A stretch of 64,000 nt of DNA from Bacteroidota bacterium (GTDB lineage Bacteria; Bacteroidota; Ignavibacteria; Ignavibacteriales; Ignavibacteriaceae): positions 62,001 to 126,000 of the forward strand of contig JAKALM010000001.1 in assembly GCA_021824145.1 (NCBI GenBank), written 5' to 3'. The stretch's first letter is position 1. The number at the start of each line of letters is the position of its first letter. Position numbers and translations under genes: made by a program. Below the pieces are notes generated by a model, which saw only the letters and a program-made list of their open reading frames with translations, made no database searches and had not been told where the DNA came from. Shown here piece by piece: positions 27,660 to 36,193 of this stretch.

Positions 27660-28238
27660 ATGACAAAAGAAGAAAACAACTTGATAATTGCGGCACAGAA
27701 AGGAGATAGAGCGGCTTTCGAAGAACTTATATACCTTTATGACAAAAATGTTCTAGGAATTGCATATTCATTTGTTGGAAGCAATGAAGATGCAAAAGAT
27801 ATTTATCAAGAAGTTTTTTTAAGAGTTTTTAAAGGTATAAAGAAGTTTGAATTTCGGAGTGAATTCTCTACTTGGCTTTACCGGATAACGACCAACGTTT
27901 GCCTGACGTATCGTTCGCAGAAAAAGAAGCTAGCGTACACTTCTTTGGATGAAGAATTTGATTCTGAAGATGGTGAGCCGAGGTCGTTAGCCGAAAGTAT
28001 AACCGGCGAGGAAAAAACCGATAGCAAGGCAATAAGTGCCGAAATATCTGAACAAATTGAAAATGGATTAGAAAAACTTTCACCGCAGCAAAAAATGGTT
28101 TTTACGCTTAAGCATTATAAAGGTTATAAGATCAAGGAAATTTCTTCTATGATGAATTGTACTGAGGGCACGGTGAAAAATTATCTCTTCTTTGCAACGC
28201 AAAAGATGAGAGAACATTTAAAAGATTTCTTGGATTAG
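27660..28238 (+). CDS. ECF-type RNA polymerase sigma factor
   Basis: 192 residues with sigma region 2 (DAKDIYQEVFLRVFKGI near 42 and FSTWLYRITTNVCL near 68) and region 4 (LSPQQKMVFTLKHYKGYKIKEIS near 140, then MNCTEGTVKNYL). An AAGGA site lies seven bases before the ATG. The next gene, two bases on, encodes a zinc anti-sigma factor, so this is an RpoE-like group controlled at the membrane. The third gene (DUF4097) is coupled and probably part of the same output. A 275-base AT-rich upstream gap presumably holds its own promoter. Confidence 0.95.
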   Translation: MTKEENNLIIAAQKGDRAAFEELIYLYDKNVLGIAYSFVGSNEDAKDIYQEVFLRVFKGIKKFEFRSEFSTWLYRITTNVCLTYRSQKKKLAYTSLDEEFDSEDGEPRSLAESITGEEKTDSKAISAEISEQIENGLEKLSPQQKMVFTLKHYKGYKIKEISSMMNCTEGTVKNYLFFATQKMREHLKDFLD

Positions 28239-28246
28239 GAGTGAAA

Positions 28247-29227
28247 ATGGACCATAAAATTATTAAAGAAATGATTCAACTGGCACTGCTTGATGAATTG
28301 AACGACGAAGAAATGAAAAAACTTCATCAGCATTTAATTGAATGCAGCGAATGCCAGGTAGAGTATGATAATCTAAATAAATATATTAACGCTATAAATC
28401 AAAATAAAAGCGGCGAATTTGATGATGAACTTCTTCGCGAAGCTCGGGACCAATTCCACAGAAAACTTAATTATGATCTATCTAAGCAATCAATCTTCGA
28501 AAAAATATTCAATTTATTTAGAAAAAATATTTGGGTTTATAAAAAGCCAGTTTTAGCGGGTGCGTTTTCGCTTGTGCTTGGTATGTTTACTGGATATTTA
28601 ATTTTTTCTCCATCCAGTTCGAATAATATTAATTTGCTTGATGAGAAAAAAAGTTCAGGTGAAGGACCTACAACAATTGCAAATGTTAGATTTATAAATG
28701 ACTCTTTGCAAAGCGGCGAAGTAGAATTTACTTTTGATGCAATTAAACAAGTTACTATGAAAGGCAAATTGAGCGATCCTTCAGTTCAAAGAATTTTAGC
28801 CGAAGCTTTGGTTAACGAAAAAAACCCTGGCACTAGAATTCAAACTGTAAATGCTCTTGCAAATCTTTCTACTAATCAAGAAAAATTTTCTGCCGGTAAG
28901 TTTAATGTAAACCCCAAAGTAAAATCAGCATTATTAATAGCATTAAAATACGATGGCAACCCTGCGGTAAGAATGGAAGCGTTGAAAGCACTGATGAATT
29001 TTCCATTTGATAATCAAATAAACGATGCTTTACTTTTTGTACTTCAGCGAGATAAAAATTCAGGGCTTCGTATAGCAGCAATAAATGGACTTGCAACTGC
29101 TACTCAGAATGGAAAGACAATTGATCCAGAAACAATTAAAATCTTAAATCAAAAAATCAAAAACGATGACAACGAATATGTACGCATTCGTGCTGCATCC
29201 TTAGTAAAGGAAGAGAGTGTACAATGA
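28247..29227 (+). CDS. Zinc anti-sigma factor with a membrane helix and HEAT-like repeats
   Basis: The N-terminus is a zf-HC2 anti-sigma domain with HLIECSECQVEY (His-x3-Cys-x2-Cys) near residue 27. One membrane helix follows (about 104-124: KPVLAGAFSLVLGMFTGYLI). The extracytoplasmic part has at least three HEAT-like repeats (IQTVNALANLS, VRMEALKALMN, LRIAAINGLAT, VRIRAASLV). The ATG at 28247 is chosen because AGGAG sits five to six bases upstream; GTG at 28241 is in frame but inside the spacing. HEAT repeats on the sensor side suggest protein-protein sensing, an unusual arrangement. The stop overlaps the next start (ATGA). Confidence 0.88.
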   Translation: MDHKIIKEMIQLALLDELNDEEMKKLHQHLIECSECQVEYDNLNKYINAINQNKSGEFDDELLREARDQFHRKLNYDLSKQSIFEKIFNLFRKNIWVYKKPVLAGAFSLVLGMFTGYLIFSPSSSNNINLLDEKKSSGEGPTTIANVRFINDSLQSGEVEFTFDAIKQVTMKGKLSDPSVQRILAEALVNEKNPGTRIQTVNALANLSTNQEKFSAGKFNVNPKVKSALLIALKYDGNPAVRMEALKALMNFPFDNQINDALLFVLQRDKNSGLRIAAINGLATATQNGKTIDPETIKILNQKIKNDDNEYVRIRAASLVKEESVQ

Positions 29228-30411
29228 AATCAATGAGATTAATAGCAGCTTTTTTATTTTTTTCGTCTATAGTTCTTTTTCTAAAAGCAGCTGATGGCGA
29301 AGATGTAGTAAAATCATTCAAAGTTGATAAAGGCGGAACGCTTAAAATATCTCTTATGAACGGCAGTATTTCAATTGATACTTGGAATAAGAATGAAGTA
29401 AATATTTCAATTGAAAATGTTGATGATAGCCAAAAAAATTTGCTAAGTTTTGGTCAAACCGGAAACAATGTAACGGTAAAATTTGACGGCAGCGGAAGCT
29501 ATGGCAGTACAGAAGTAAGAGTTTCAGTTCCTTCGGAATTCAATTTGATTTTGCAAACCAACAAAGGCGATATTAAACTTTCAAATAACTTAAAAGGCAA
29601 TATACAGATTGATACCAAAAGCGGCGATATAACTCTTGCTAGTGTTAATGGGTACTTGAAAGCGCTAACTTATGGCGGTGATATCAATTTAAGCTCGCTC
29701 AGCGGCAATGCAGAAGTTTCGACCTATGGCGGTGATATTACTACTGGAAATATAAACGGTAACTTAGAGCTTTCAACTATGGGAGGTGATATAGAAACAA
29801 AAAACATATCTGGAAAAGCTAATATTGTTACAAAAGGTGGAACAATAAGTTTAATGAATATTGGGAAAGATCTTAAAGCAAAAACAAATGGCGGCGATGT
29901 TATTGTTGGAGATGTTGGGGGAAGCGTTGACATAAGTACTTTGGGAGGAAGCATTCACGCAAAAAAAATTTCTGGAAATGCAACACTTAAGACCAACGGC
30001 GGTAATATTAAACTTCTTGGTGCTTCAGGCTCAACAATTGCAAGAACATTCGGCGGTAACCTTGAATTATATAATATCACCGGCAATGTTGATGCAAATA
30101 CCAACAGCGGAGATATCTATATCGAACTCAAACCAAGCAGCAGTGGAAGCAGCAGTATTTCTTCTATGAATGGAGGAGTAAAATTATTTATTGATCCTTC
30201 AGCTAAAGTTACTATAAATGCAGTTGCATATGGCGTAAAGTATGGCGAGTCAATTGCAGATTATATCAAATCGGATTTTCCAATTAAACGATCAGACGAT
30301 TCAGAATACAGCAGTTCGGCAAAAGGAACTGTAATTTTGAACGGCGGCGGAAGCACGATTAATATTAGATCGGATAACGATCGGATCGAAATCCGGAAAT
30401 TGAAAAAATAA
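29224..30411 (+). CDS. Exported DUF4097-family beta-repeat protein
   Basis: A 395-residue protein with signal peptide (MKSMRLIAAFLFFSSIVLF) and a long series of about 20-residue repeats, each with a Gly-Gly-Asp-Ile type turn (YGGDINL, YGGDITT, MGGDIET, KGGTISL, NGGDVIV, LGGSIHA, NGGNIKL, FGGNLEL). This predicts a right-handed beta-helix. The end has Ser-rich and Gly-rich linkers. DUF4097 proteins are often found beside sigma/anti-sigma pairs; their function is not settled. It overlaps the anti-sigma gene by four bases (ATGA), so the three genes form one unit. Confidence 0.88.
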   Translation: MKSMRLIAAFLFFSSIVLFLKAADGEDVVKSFKVDKGGTLKISLMNGSISIDTWNKNEVNISIENVDDSQKNLLSFGQTGNNVTVKFDGSGSYGSTEVRVSVPSEFNLILQTNKGDIKLSNNLKGNIQIDTKSGDITLASVNGYLKALTYGGDINLSSLSGNAEVSTYGGDITTGNINGNLELSTMGGDIETKNISGKANIVTKGGTISLMNIGKDLKAKTNGGDVIVGDVGGSVDISTLGGSIHAKKISGNATLKTNGGNIKLLGASGSTIARTFGGNLELYNITGNVDANTNSGDIYIELKPSSSGSSSISSMNGGVKLFIDPSAKVTINAVAYGVKYGESIADYIKSDFPIKRSDDSEYSSSAKGTVILNGGGSTINIRSDNDRIEIRKLKK

Positions 30412-30431
30412 ATTACGGGAAACGAAATAAA

Positions 30432-30487
30432 GGAATGATGGAGTAATGTTTGCACTATTACTCCAACATTCCATCATTCTATTACTC
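30432..30487. repeat. Palindromic intergenic repeat, copy 1
   Basis: GGAGTAAT (30440-30447) pairs with ATTACTCC further on, and AATGATGG before it pairs with CCATCATT. The right arm continues with TATTACTC. It lies 20 bases after the DUF4097 stop. The words TCCA, CATTCC and ATTACTC recur in the two other copies (32887 and 62759), so this appears to be a dispersed REP-like family. No protein is encoded. Confidence 0.6.
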
Positions 30488-30598
30488 TAATTGCATTGCG
30501 TTTATCACTTCCTTCTTGCCGAAAATAAATTTTCACTGTAATTTACCACCGGTTTTGCAATCAATATTTTTTCATAGAATTCCAGCCCGGAGTAAAAC

Positions 30599-32860
30599 AT
30601 GAAAATCAGAAACTATTTACTTTCATTTCTTTTAGTCATTTCATTCTTTCAGCTTGCACAAGCGCAGGAAAGCGATTCAACAGTAATTACACTTAATAAA
30701 ATTTTCAGTACAAATTATTTTAGAGAAGGCTGGTTTGGTCCGGCGCGCTGGCTTGAGGATGGAAAACATTATACAACGCTGGAACCTTCCAAGCAAATTA
30801 AAGGCGGGCGAGACATCGTTGTATGTGATGCCGCAACCGAGACCAGAAAAATTATCGTTCCGGCAGAAAAATTAATTCCGCGGGGAGAAGAAAAGCCTCT
30901 GCAGATTGCGAACTACCACTGGTCTCCAAACAAAGACTTGCTATTGATTTTCACAAACACAGCGCGAGTCTGGCGCCAAAATACTCGCGGTGATTATTGG
31001 GTTTTAAATCTGAAGAACTGGAACTTGTTCAAACTGGGTGGCGATGCAGAACCATCAACATTGATGTTTGCAAAATTTTCTCCTGATGAAACTAGGGCAG
31101 CTTATGTTATGAAAAATAACATTTACGTTGAAGATCTTTCAACTCACAAAATCACTAAGCTTACAAGCGACGGTTCGTTCACCACAATTAACGGAACGTT
31201 TGATTGGGTTTATGAAGAAGAATTGGATTTGCGCGACGGTTTTAGATGGAGCCCGGATGGAAAATCCATTGCTTATTGGCAGCTTGACGCAAGCGGTATC
31301 AGAGATTTTCTTTTAATCGACGATACTGATTCTCTGTATTCATTTGTGAAGCCGGTTCAGTATCCAAAAGCAGGTACAACAAACTCTGCTTGCCGTATTG
31401 GTGTTGTTAGTGCAGAAGGAGGAAGTACTGTGTGGATGAAAATCCCTGGCGATCTGCGGAATAATTATATAGCAAGAATGGAATGGGCAGACAATTCAGA
31501 TGAGCTTATCATTCAGCATCTTAACCGGCTCCAGAATAAAAATGAAATAATGATCTGCAATGCTAAGAATGGTGATGTGAAAACTTTGTTTATTGATGAA
31601 AGTAAAGCGTGGGTAGATGTAATGAATGACGATTTGACTTGGTTTAATAATGGAAATGAATTCCTCTGGTTGAGTGAACGAGACGGCTGGCGGCATATTT
31701 ATATCGTATCGAAAAACAACGGAAATTTAAAACTCGTAAGCCCTGGCAGTTATGATATAATTAGCATAGAAAGTGTTGACAAAAAAAACGGCTGGGTTTA
31801 TTTTATCGCTTCGCCTGATAACGCAACGCAAAGATATTTGTATAGAATAAATATTGACGGAATCGGAAAGCCGGAAAGAATTACCCCGGCAGATGAGCCA
31901 GGCACGCATTCATATCAAATCTCTCCAAATTCAGAATGGGCTATCCATACTTATTCATCTTTCGATGTTCCGTCCACAACGGATATAGTTCATCTTCCGG
32001 ATCATAAAGTTTATCAAACTCTCGTTTCTAATTCTGAATTGAAAGAGAAAATTAAAAATCTGAAAATCAGTCCGGTGGAATTTTTTAAAGTTAATATCGG
32101 CGGCGGAGTAACGCTTGACGGATATTGCATCAAGCCGTACAACTTTGATCCGGCTAAAAAATATCCAGTACTTTTTAACGTATACGGGGAACCTGCTGCG
32201 CAAACTGTTCTTGATAGATGGATGGGTAGAGGCTGGTTATGGCATGAAATGCTCGCCCAACAGGGCTACATAATTATGAGTATTGATAACCAAGGTACGC
32301 CGGCGCCAAAAGGCAGAGAGTGGCGGCAAGTTGTTTATAAGCAGATTGGAATACTTGCGTCGAAAGAACAGGCTGCAGCAGTTGAAGAGTTGCTGAAGAC
32401 AAGACCGTATCTCGATCCAAACCGCGTTGCAGTATGGGGCTGGAGCGGCGGCGGATCGATGACACTGAATCTTCTTTTTAGATATCCCGACATTTACAAA
32501 ACCGGAATGTCTGTTGCACCTGTTACTAACCAGAGATATTATGACACGATTTACCAGGAAAGATACATGGGACTGCCGCAAGATGATTCTGTCGGCTACG
32601 CAAACGGTTCGCCGATTAACTTTGCGCAAAACTTAAAAGGAAATCTTCTGATCGTTCATGGCTCCGGCGACGATAACGTGCATTACCAGAATACCGAAGC
32701 ACTTGTGAATAAATTAATTTCACTCGACAAACCTTTTAGAATGATGGTTTACCCGAATAGAACGCACGGAATTTTTGAAGGCAAAAATACCAGCCTTCAT
32801 TTGTATAGTCTGTTGACAAGATATTTATACGAACACGAACCGGCTGGACCGATAAATTAA
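30599..32860 (+). CDS. S9B dipeptidyl peptidase IV-type serine peptidase
   Basis: A 753-residue exported prolyl dipeptidyl peptidase. It has a signal peptide ending near AQAQ and an eight-bladed beta-propeller (about 40-490) with the DPP-IV Glu-Glu loop DWVYEEELDL near residue 204 that binds the peptide N-terminus. An alpha/beta hydrolase domain follows with Ser616 in GWSGGGSM, Asp692 in HGSGDDNVHY and His723 in NRTHGIF. Removes Xaa-Pro dipeptides in the periplasm. A GGAG site precedes the ATG at 30599. Base composition by eye is richer in GC than the genes on either side of the 30.6-40 kb block. Confidence 0.95.
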   Translation: MKIRNYLLSFLLVISFFQLAQAQESDSTVITLNKIFSTNYFREGWFGPARWLEDGKHYTTLEPSKQIKGGRDIVVCDAATETRKIIVPAEKLIPRGEEKPLQIANYHWSPNKDLLLIFTNTARVWRQNTRGDYWVLNLKNWNLFKLGGDAEPSTLMFAKFSPDETRAAYVMKNNIYVEDLSTHKITKLTSDGSFTTINGTFDWVYEEELDLRDGFRWSPDGKSIAYWQLDASGIRDFLLIDDTDSLYSFVKPVQYPKAGTTNSACRIGVVSAEGGSTVWMKIPGDLRNNYIARMEWADNSDELIIQHLNRLQNKNEIMICNAKNGDVKTLFIDESKAWVDVMNDDLTWFNNGNEFLWLSERDGWRHIYIVSKNNGNLKLVSPGSYDIISIESVDKKNGWVYFIASPDNATQRYLYRINIDGIGKPERITPADEPGTHSYQISPNSEWAIHTYSSFDVPSTTDIVHLPDHKVYQTLVSNSELKEKIKNLKISPVEFFKVNIGGGVTLDGYCIKPYNFDPAKKYPVLFNVYGEPAAQTVLDRWMGRGWLWHEMLAQQGYIIMSIDNQGTPAPKGREWRQVVYKQIGILASKEQAAAVEELLKTRPYLDPNRVAVWGWSGGGSMTLNLLFRYPDIYKTGMSVAPVTNQRYYDTIYQERYMGLPQDDSVGYANGSPINFAQNLKGNLLIVHGSGDDNVHYQNTEALVNKLISLDKPFRMMVYPNRTHGIFEGKNTSLHLYSLLTRYLYEHEPAGPIN

Positions 32861-32886
32861 AATTTTAATTTGTGCAGACTAATAGA

Positions 32887-32946
32887 TGGAATAATGTAAT
32901 TTGAGAATATAGTTATTATTCCATTATTTCAATGCTCCATTACTCT
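32887..32946. repeat. Palindromic intergenic repeat, copy 2
   Basis: TGGAATAAT (32887-32895) pairs with ATTATTCCA (32915-32923). It continues with TTATTTCAATGCTCCATTAC, which echoes copy 1. It lies between the peptidase stop and the DUF2461 gene, upstream of the ribosome-binding site. Confidence 0.6.
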
Positions 32947-32981
32947 GCATTAAATGAATTTAAGAATCACCTGGAGAAATT

Positions 32982-33674
32982 ATGACGAAATTACCGGCGC
33001 TTAAAAATTTTCCGATGAAGACAGTTAACTTCTTGAAGAAGCTTTCCAAAAATAATTCGCGTGAATGGTTTGAAGCTCACCGTGAAGAGTACAATTCGGA
33101 TTTTCTCGAACCGGCGCTTCAGCTTGTTGTGGAGATAGGAGAAAAGCTTTTAGAAATTGCACCGAATATTCAAGCAATTCCTAAGATCGATAAGTCAATA
33201 TTCAGGCTTCACCGCGATGTCCGATTCAGCAAAGATAAATCGCCTTACAAAACTAACCTCGGAATTTATTTCTGGGAAGGAAAGAAAAAGATGGACAGTC
33301 CTGGATTTTATTTGGAAGTTAACACAAAAGGATTTTTCTACGGATCTGGAATTTACATGCCTTCAAAAGAACAGTGGAAACTTTATCGTGATGCAGTTTC
33401 AACCCCGCAGCTTGGTAAAGAACTCGATACCGCAGTTAAAAAAGTTTTAAAGAAAGGTAAATACGGAATTGGTGGAAAAAAGTACAAAAAAATTCCCAAA
33501 GGATATGATTCGGAAATACCTTATGCCGAGTATCTTCTTTACGAAGGACTTTACGCTTTTTATGACAGTGAAAATATAAATGAACTGACGAATGTTGATG
33601 TTGTAGATTTTTCTTTTAAGAAATTTAAAGATATGCTTCCTATCCATCAGTGGCTGGTAAAAGTGTTGGATTGA
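32982..33674 (+). CDS. DUF2461 family protein (TIGR02453)
   Basis: A 230-residue cytoplasmic protein of the DUF2461 family. Motifs include NSREWFEAHREEY near residue 27, IFRLHRDVRFSKDKSPYKTN near 77 and GIYFWEGKKKMDSPGFYLEV near 97, all typical of the family. It starts with ATG behind a GGAG site. The function is unknown; no known catalytic residues. Alone between repeats, no evident partner. Confidence 0.88.
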   Translation: MTKLPALKNFPMKTVNFLKKLSKNNSREWFEAHREEYNSDFLEPALQLVVEIGEKLLEIAPNIQAIPKIDKSIFRLHRDVRFSKDKSPYKTNLGIYFWEGKKKMDSPGFYLEVNTKGFFYGSGIYMPSKEQWKLYRDAVSTPQLGKELDTAVKKVLKKGKYGIGGKKYKKIPKGYDSEIPYAEYLLYEGLYAFYDSENINELTNVDVVDFSFKKFKDMLPIHQWLVKVLD

Positions 33675-33826
33675 AATTTAATATGCCGTCAAAGCGCTTT
33701 TATTACCATTCAAAATAATGAAGCGGAATTTCATCAGATTTTTCTGTACGGCGTAAAAGATAGATTTTATTTTCGGCAGCAAAGATTATTTAATCACTGA
33801 ATCTAGACAAGATGATAAAAAGTATT

Positions 33827-33902
33827 TGTCATACCCGCGAAAGCGGGTATCCAGCTTTTCAAAATAAACAAAAAATGGATTCCCACTTTCGTGGGAATGA
33901 CA
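33827..33902. mobile_element. MITE-like palindromic element (76 bp)
   Basis: Two 27-base arms face each other: TGTCATACCCGCGAAAGCGG... at 33827-33853 and its near-complement ...CGTGGGAATGACA at 33876-33902, with AT-rich filler between. Each arm is itself a small hairpin around CGAAAG. The TGTCATTCCCGC..GCGGGAATCCA word is known as a dispersed repeat in many unrelated bacteria. No open reading frame; mobilisation would need a transposase elsewhere. Confidence 0.75.
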
Positions 33903-33965
33903 AGAAAGAATCTCAAAATAAATTTTTAAGTAACTTCAGTAATCAATCATTCCCGAAGGAATAAA

Positions 33966-34883
33966 ATGATTTCGATTAAAAATGTTTCTAAAAAATTTTC
34001 AGGCGTAACGGCGCTTGATAATATTTCTTTGGAGATTCAGAAAAAAGAAATTTTCGGACTGCTCGGACCGAACGGCGCTGGTAAATCAACTTTAATGAAT
34101 CTTCTTATTGGTTATCTTGACGCCGACGAAGGCGAGCTTGTTGTTGCCGGTGAAAAAGTTACGCGCAACAATCTGGAGTCGAGAAAGAAGATCGGTCTTG
34201 TCCCGCAGTCGATAGCGTTGTACGATGATATTTCCGCACAGGAAAATCTGGAAATATTCGGATCTTTTTTCGGGATAAGAAAAAGTCTTCTCCGCGCGCT
34301 CATCGCAGAAAATCTAAACCGCGTTGAGCTTTACGACAGGCGGAAAGATAAAGTGAAAGGATTCTCCGGCGGAATGAAGCGCCGCTTAAACATTGCTGCA
34401 AGCCTTCTACACAATCCCGAAATACTTCTTTGCGATGAGCCTACAGTCGGTGTCGATCCACAGTCGCGCAATGCAATATTCGATTATCTTGAAAAGCTGA
34501 ACGAAGAAGGCAAGACAATAATCTACACGACTCATTACATGGAAGAAGCGGAACGATTGTGCAGCCGTATTGCGATAATCGACCACGGAAAAATTATCGC
34601 CGCAGGAACTCTTGATGAACTATTACTAATGCTTCCATATGAGCAGACAATATTAATCAACAAAAACCAATTAACTGAACATAAGAAAGATTTGTTTACG
34701 AAATTTGGTACTCTAATTAACGATCAGGAAAAGTATGAACTGAAGCCTAACGAAAAGCTAAAACTTTCAGAATTTTTTAAGATGATGGAAGACAACAGCA
34801 TCGGATATAATTTTATTGATGTGAACAAGCCGTCGCTCGAAGCGCTTTTTCTTCACTTAACCGGAAGGAGATTAAGAGATTGA
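33966..34883 (+). CDS. ABC transporter ATP-binding subunit (ABC-2 type export)
   Basis: A 305-residue ATPase. It has Walker A GLLGPNGAGKST near residue 33, the Q-loop near VPQSIALYDDIS, signature FSGGMKRRLN near 133, Walker B LLCDEPTVGVD near 155 and the switch His in YTTHYMEEAE near 188. A regulatory C-terminal extension follows, as in DrrA/NatA-type exporters. An AAGGA site precedes the ATG. The stop overlaps the TTG start of the permease (TTGA), so the two are coupled. Substrate unknown: drug, Na+ or lipid export are all possible. Confidence 0.94.
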   Translation: MISIKNVSKKFSGVTALDNISLEIQKKEIFGLLGPNGAGKSTLMNLLIGYLDADEGELVVAGEKVTRNNLESRKKIGLVPQSIALYDDISAQENLEIFGSFFGIRKSLLRALIAENLNRVELYDRRKDKVKGFSGGMKRRLNIAASLLHNPEILLCDEPTVGVDPQSRNAIFDYLEKLNEEGKTIIYTTHYMEEAERLCSRIAIIDHGKIIAAGTLDELLLMLPYEQTILINKNQLTEHKKDLFTKFGTLINDQEKYELKPNEKLKLSEFFKMMEDNSIGYNFIDVNKPSLEALFLHLTGRRLRD

Positions 34884-36193
34884 AAACAGTTTTACAGCTC
34901 ATCAGAAAAGATTACATTTTATTCTGGCACGATAAACCGGCGGTAAGCCTTACCTTTGTGGTTCCAATATTTTTGATTTTTTTATTTGGATCAATCTTTA
35001 GCGGTGTAAGCAGCGGGCCAACAGGAATCGACATAGCGTTCATAAATAATAGTGGCGCAAAGGTTGCAAAGAAGCTTGAATCAGTTCTTGATACAACAAA
35101 AGCGTTTCATCTTGTAAGAAAATTCCGCGACGACAATGGAAAGATAGTTCCATTCGATACAAATTCAATTAAAGAATATGTTAGAAAGGGCAGCGCGGTT
35201 GCGGCGCTTATAATTCCTAAAGATGCGTTCACAGATACTTCAATGGGATTGAAGCTGAAATTCTTTTACGATCCGAAGAACGATATGGAAATGCAGATGA
35301 TTGAAGGAATTTTAACACAACGGGTGATGACGCAAATGCCAAGTCTGTTTATGACAAGCATGCAGCACAAAGCCGAGACGTATTTAGGAAATAATGAAGG
35401 TAAAAATTTTAATAAGAAGATTGCGGAGACGGTGAGCAAATATTTTAATGTTGATACTGCACAGATCCTTCATTGGACGAATTTTTCTTTTTCCGATTCA
35501 TCAAACATTGACAGCGCTGCCGGTAAATCGAATTTCTTTTCTAATCTTCTTCAGCTTGATAAAGAGCAGCTTGTTGGGAAAGAGATAAGCAATCCGAATG
35601 CGACACGCAGTGTAGGCGGCTGGGCAATGATGTTTTTGCTTTTTACCTTAACCGCAACATCAACTTCTTTATTTGATGAAAACAAAAGCGGAGTAGTGTT
35701 AAGAATTCTTTCATCTCCTATTTCACGCGTTCATATTCTATGGGGAAAATATCTTTATAATTTTTCTCTAGGATGTATTCAACTTTTAGTAATGTTTTTT
35801 GTCGGTTACCTGCTTTTTAATATAAACATCTTCTCAAATTTTTTTAATTTGTTTTTGGTTATAGTTGCCGGTGCATTAGCCTGCACAGCATTTGGAATGC
35901 TTCTAGCGGCAGTTAGTAAAACAGCAGCACAGGCAAACGGCCTTGGCACTTTGCTAATATTAACAATGAGCGGCATCGGCGGGGCGTGGTTTCCAACATT
36001 TATTCTTCCGCCGTTCATTCAAATCTTAAGCAAGTTTTCTCTCGTCTATTGGGCGATGGAGGGCTTTATGAATGTACTTTGGCGCGGTTCAAACACTATA
36101 GAAATATTGCCCTACGTTGGAGTGCTTATTGGAATAGCCGCAATCGTTAATGTTTTTAGCGTAATTCGATTTAAGAAAGGAAATTTATTTTGA
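34880..36193 (+). CDS. ABC-2 type transporter permease
   Basis: 437 residues: one membrane helix near residue 24-44, a long extracytoplasmic loop (about 45-245), then five C-terminal helices (about 250-430) with the ABC-2 signature region VLRILSSPISRVHILWGKYL. Pairs with the preceding ATPase. It begins at TTG 34880, overlapping the ATPase stop, and its own stop overlaps the TTG start of the 5'-nucleotidase. Resembles the YhgE/DrrB-ABC-2 exporters. Confidence 0.92.
   Translation: MKTVLQLIRKDYILFWHDKPAVSLTFVVPIFLIFLFGSIFSGVSSGPTGIDIAFINNSGAKVAKKLESVLDTTKAFHLVRKFRDDNGKIVPFDTNSIKEYVRKGSAVAALIIPKDAFTDTSMGLKLKFFYDPKNDMEMQMIEGILTQRVMTQMPSLFMTSMQHKAETYLGNNEGKNFNKKIAETVSKYFNVDTAQILHWTNFSFSDSSNIDSAAGKSNFFSNLLQLDKEQLVGKEISNPNATRSVGGWAMMFLLFTLTATSTSLFDENKSGVVLRILSSPISRVHILWGKYLYNFSLGCIQLLVMFFVGYLLFNINIFSNFFNLFLVIVAGALACTAFGMLLAAVSKTAAQANGLGTLLILTMSGIGGAWFPTFILPPFIQILSKFSLVYWAMEGFMNVLWRGSNTIEILPYVGVLIGIAAIVNVFSVIRFKKGNLF

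Noticed and set aside
30432-30487. Terminator reading of palindromic repeat copy 1
   Set aside because: Stem lacks a following T-run, and the same words recur at two other places, so a repeat family explains it better.
32237-32629. 130-residue minus-strand frame
   Set aside because: Lies wholly inside the catalytic domain of the DPP-IV peptidase; a shadow of its GC-rich codons.
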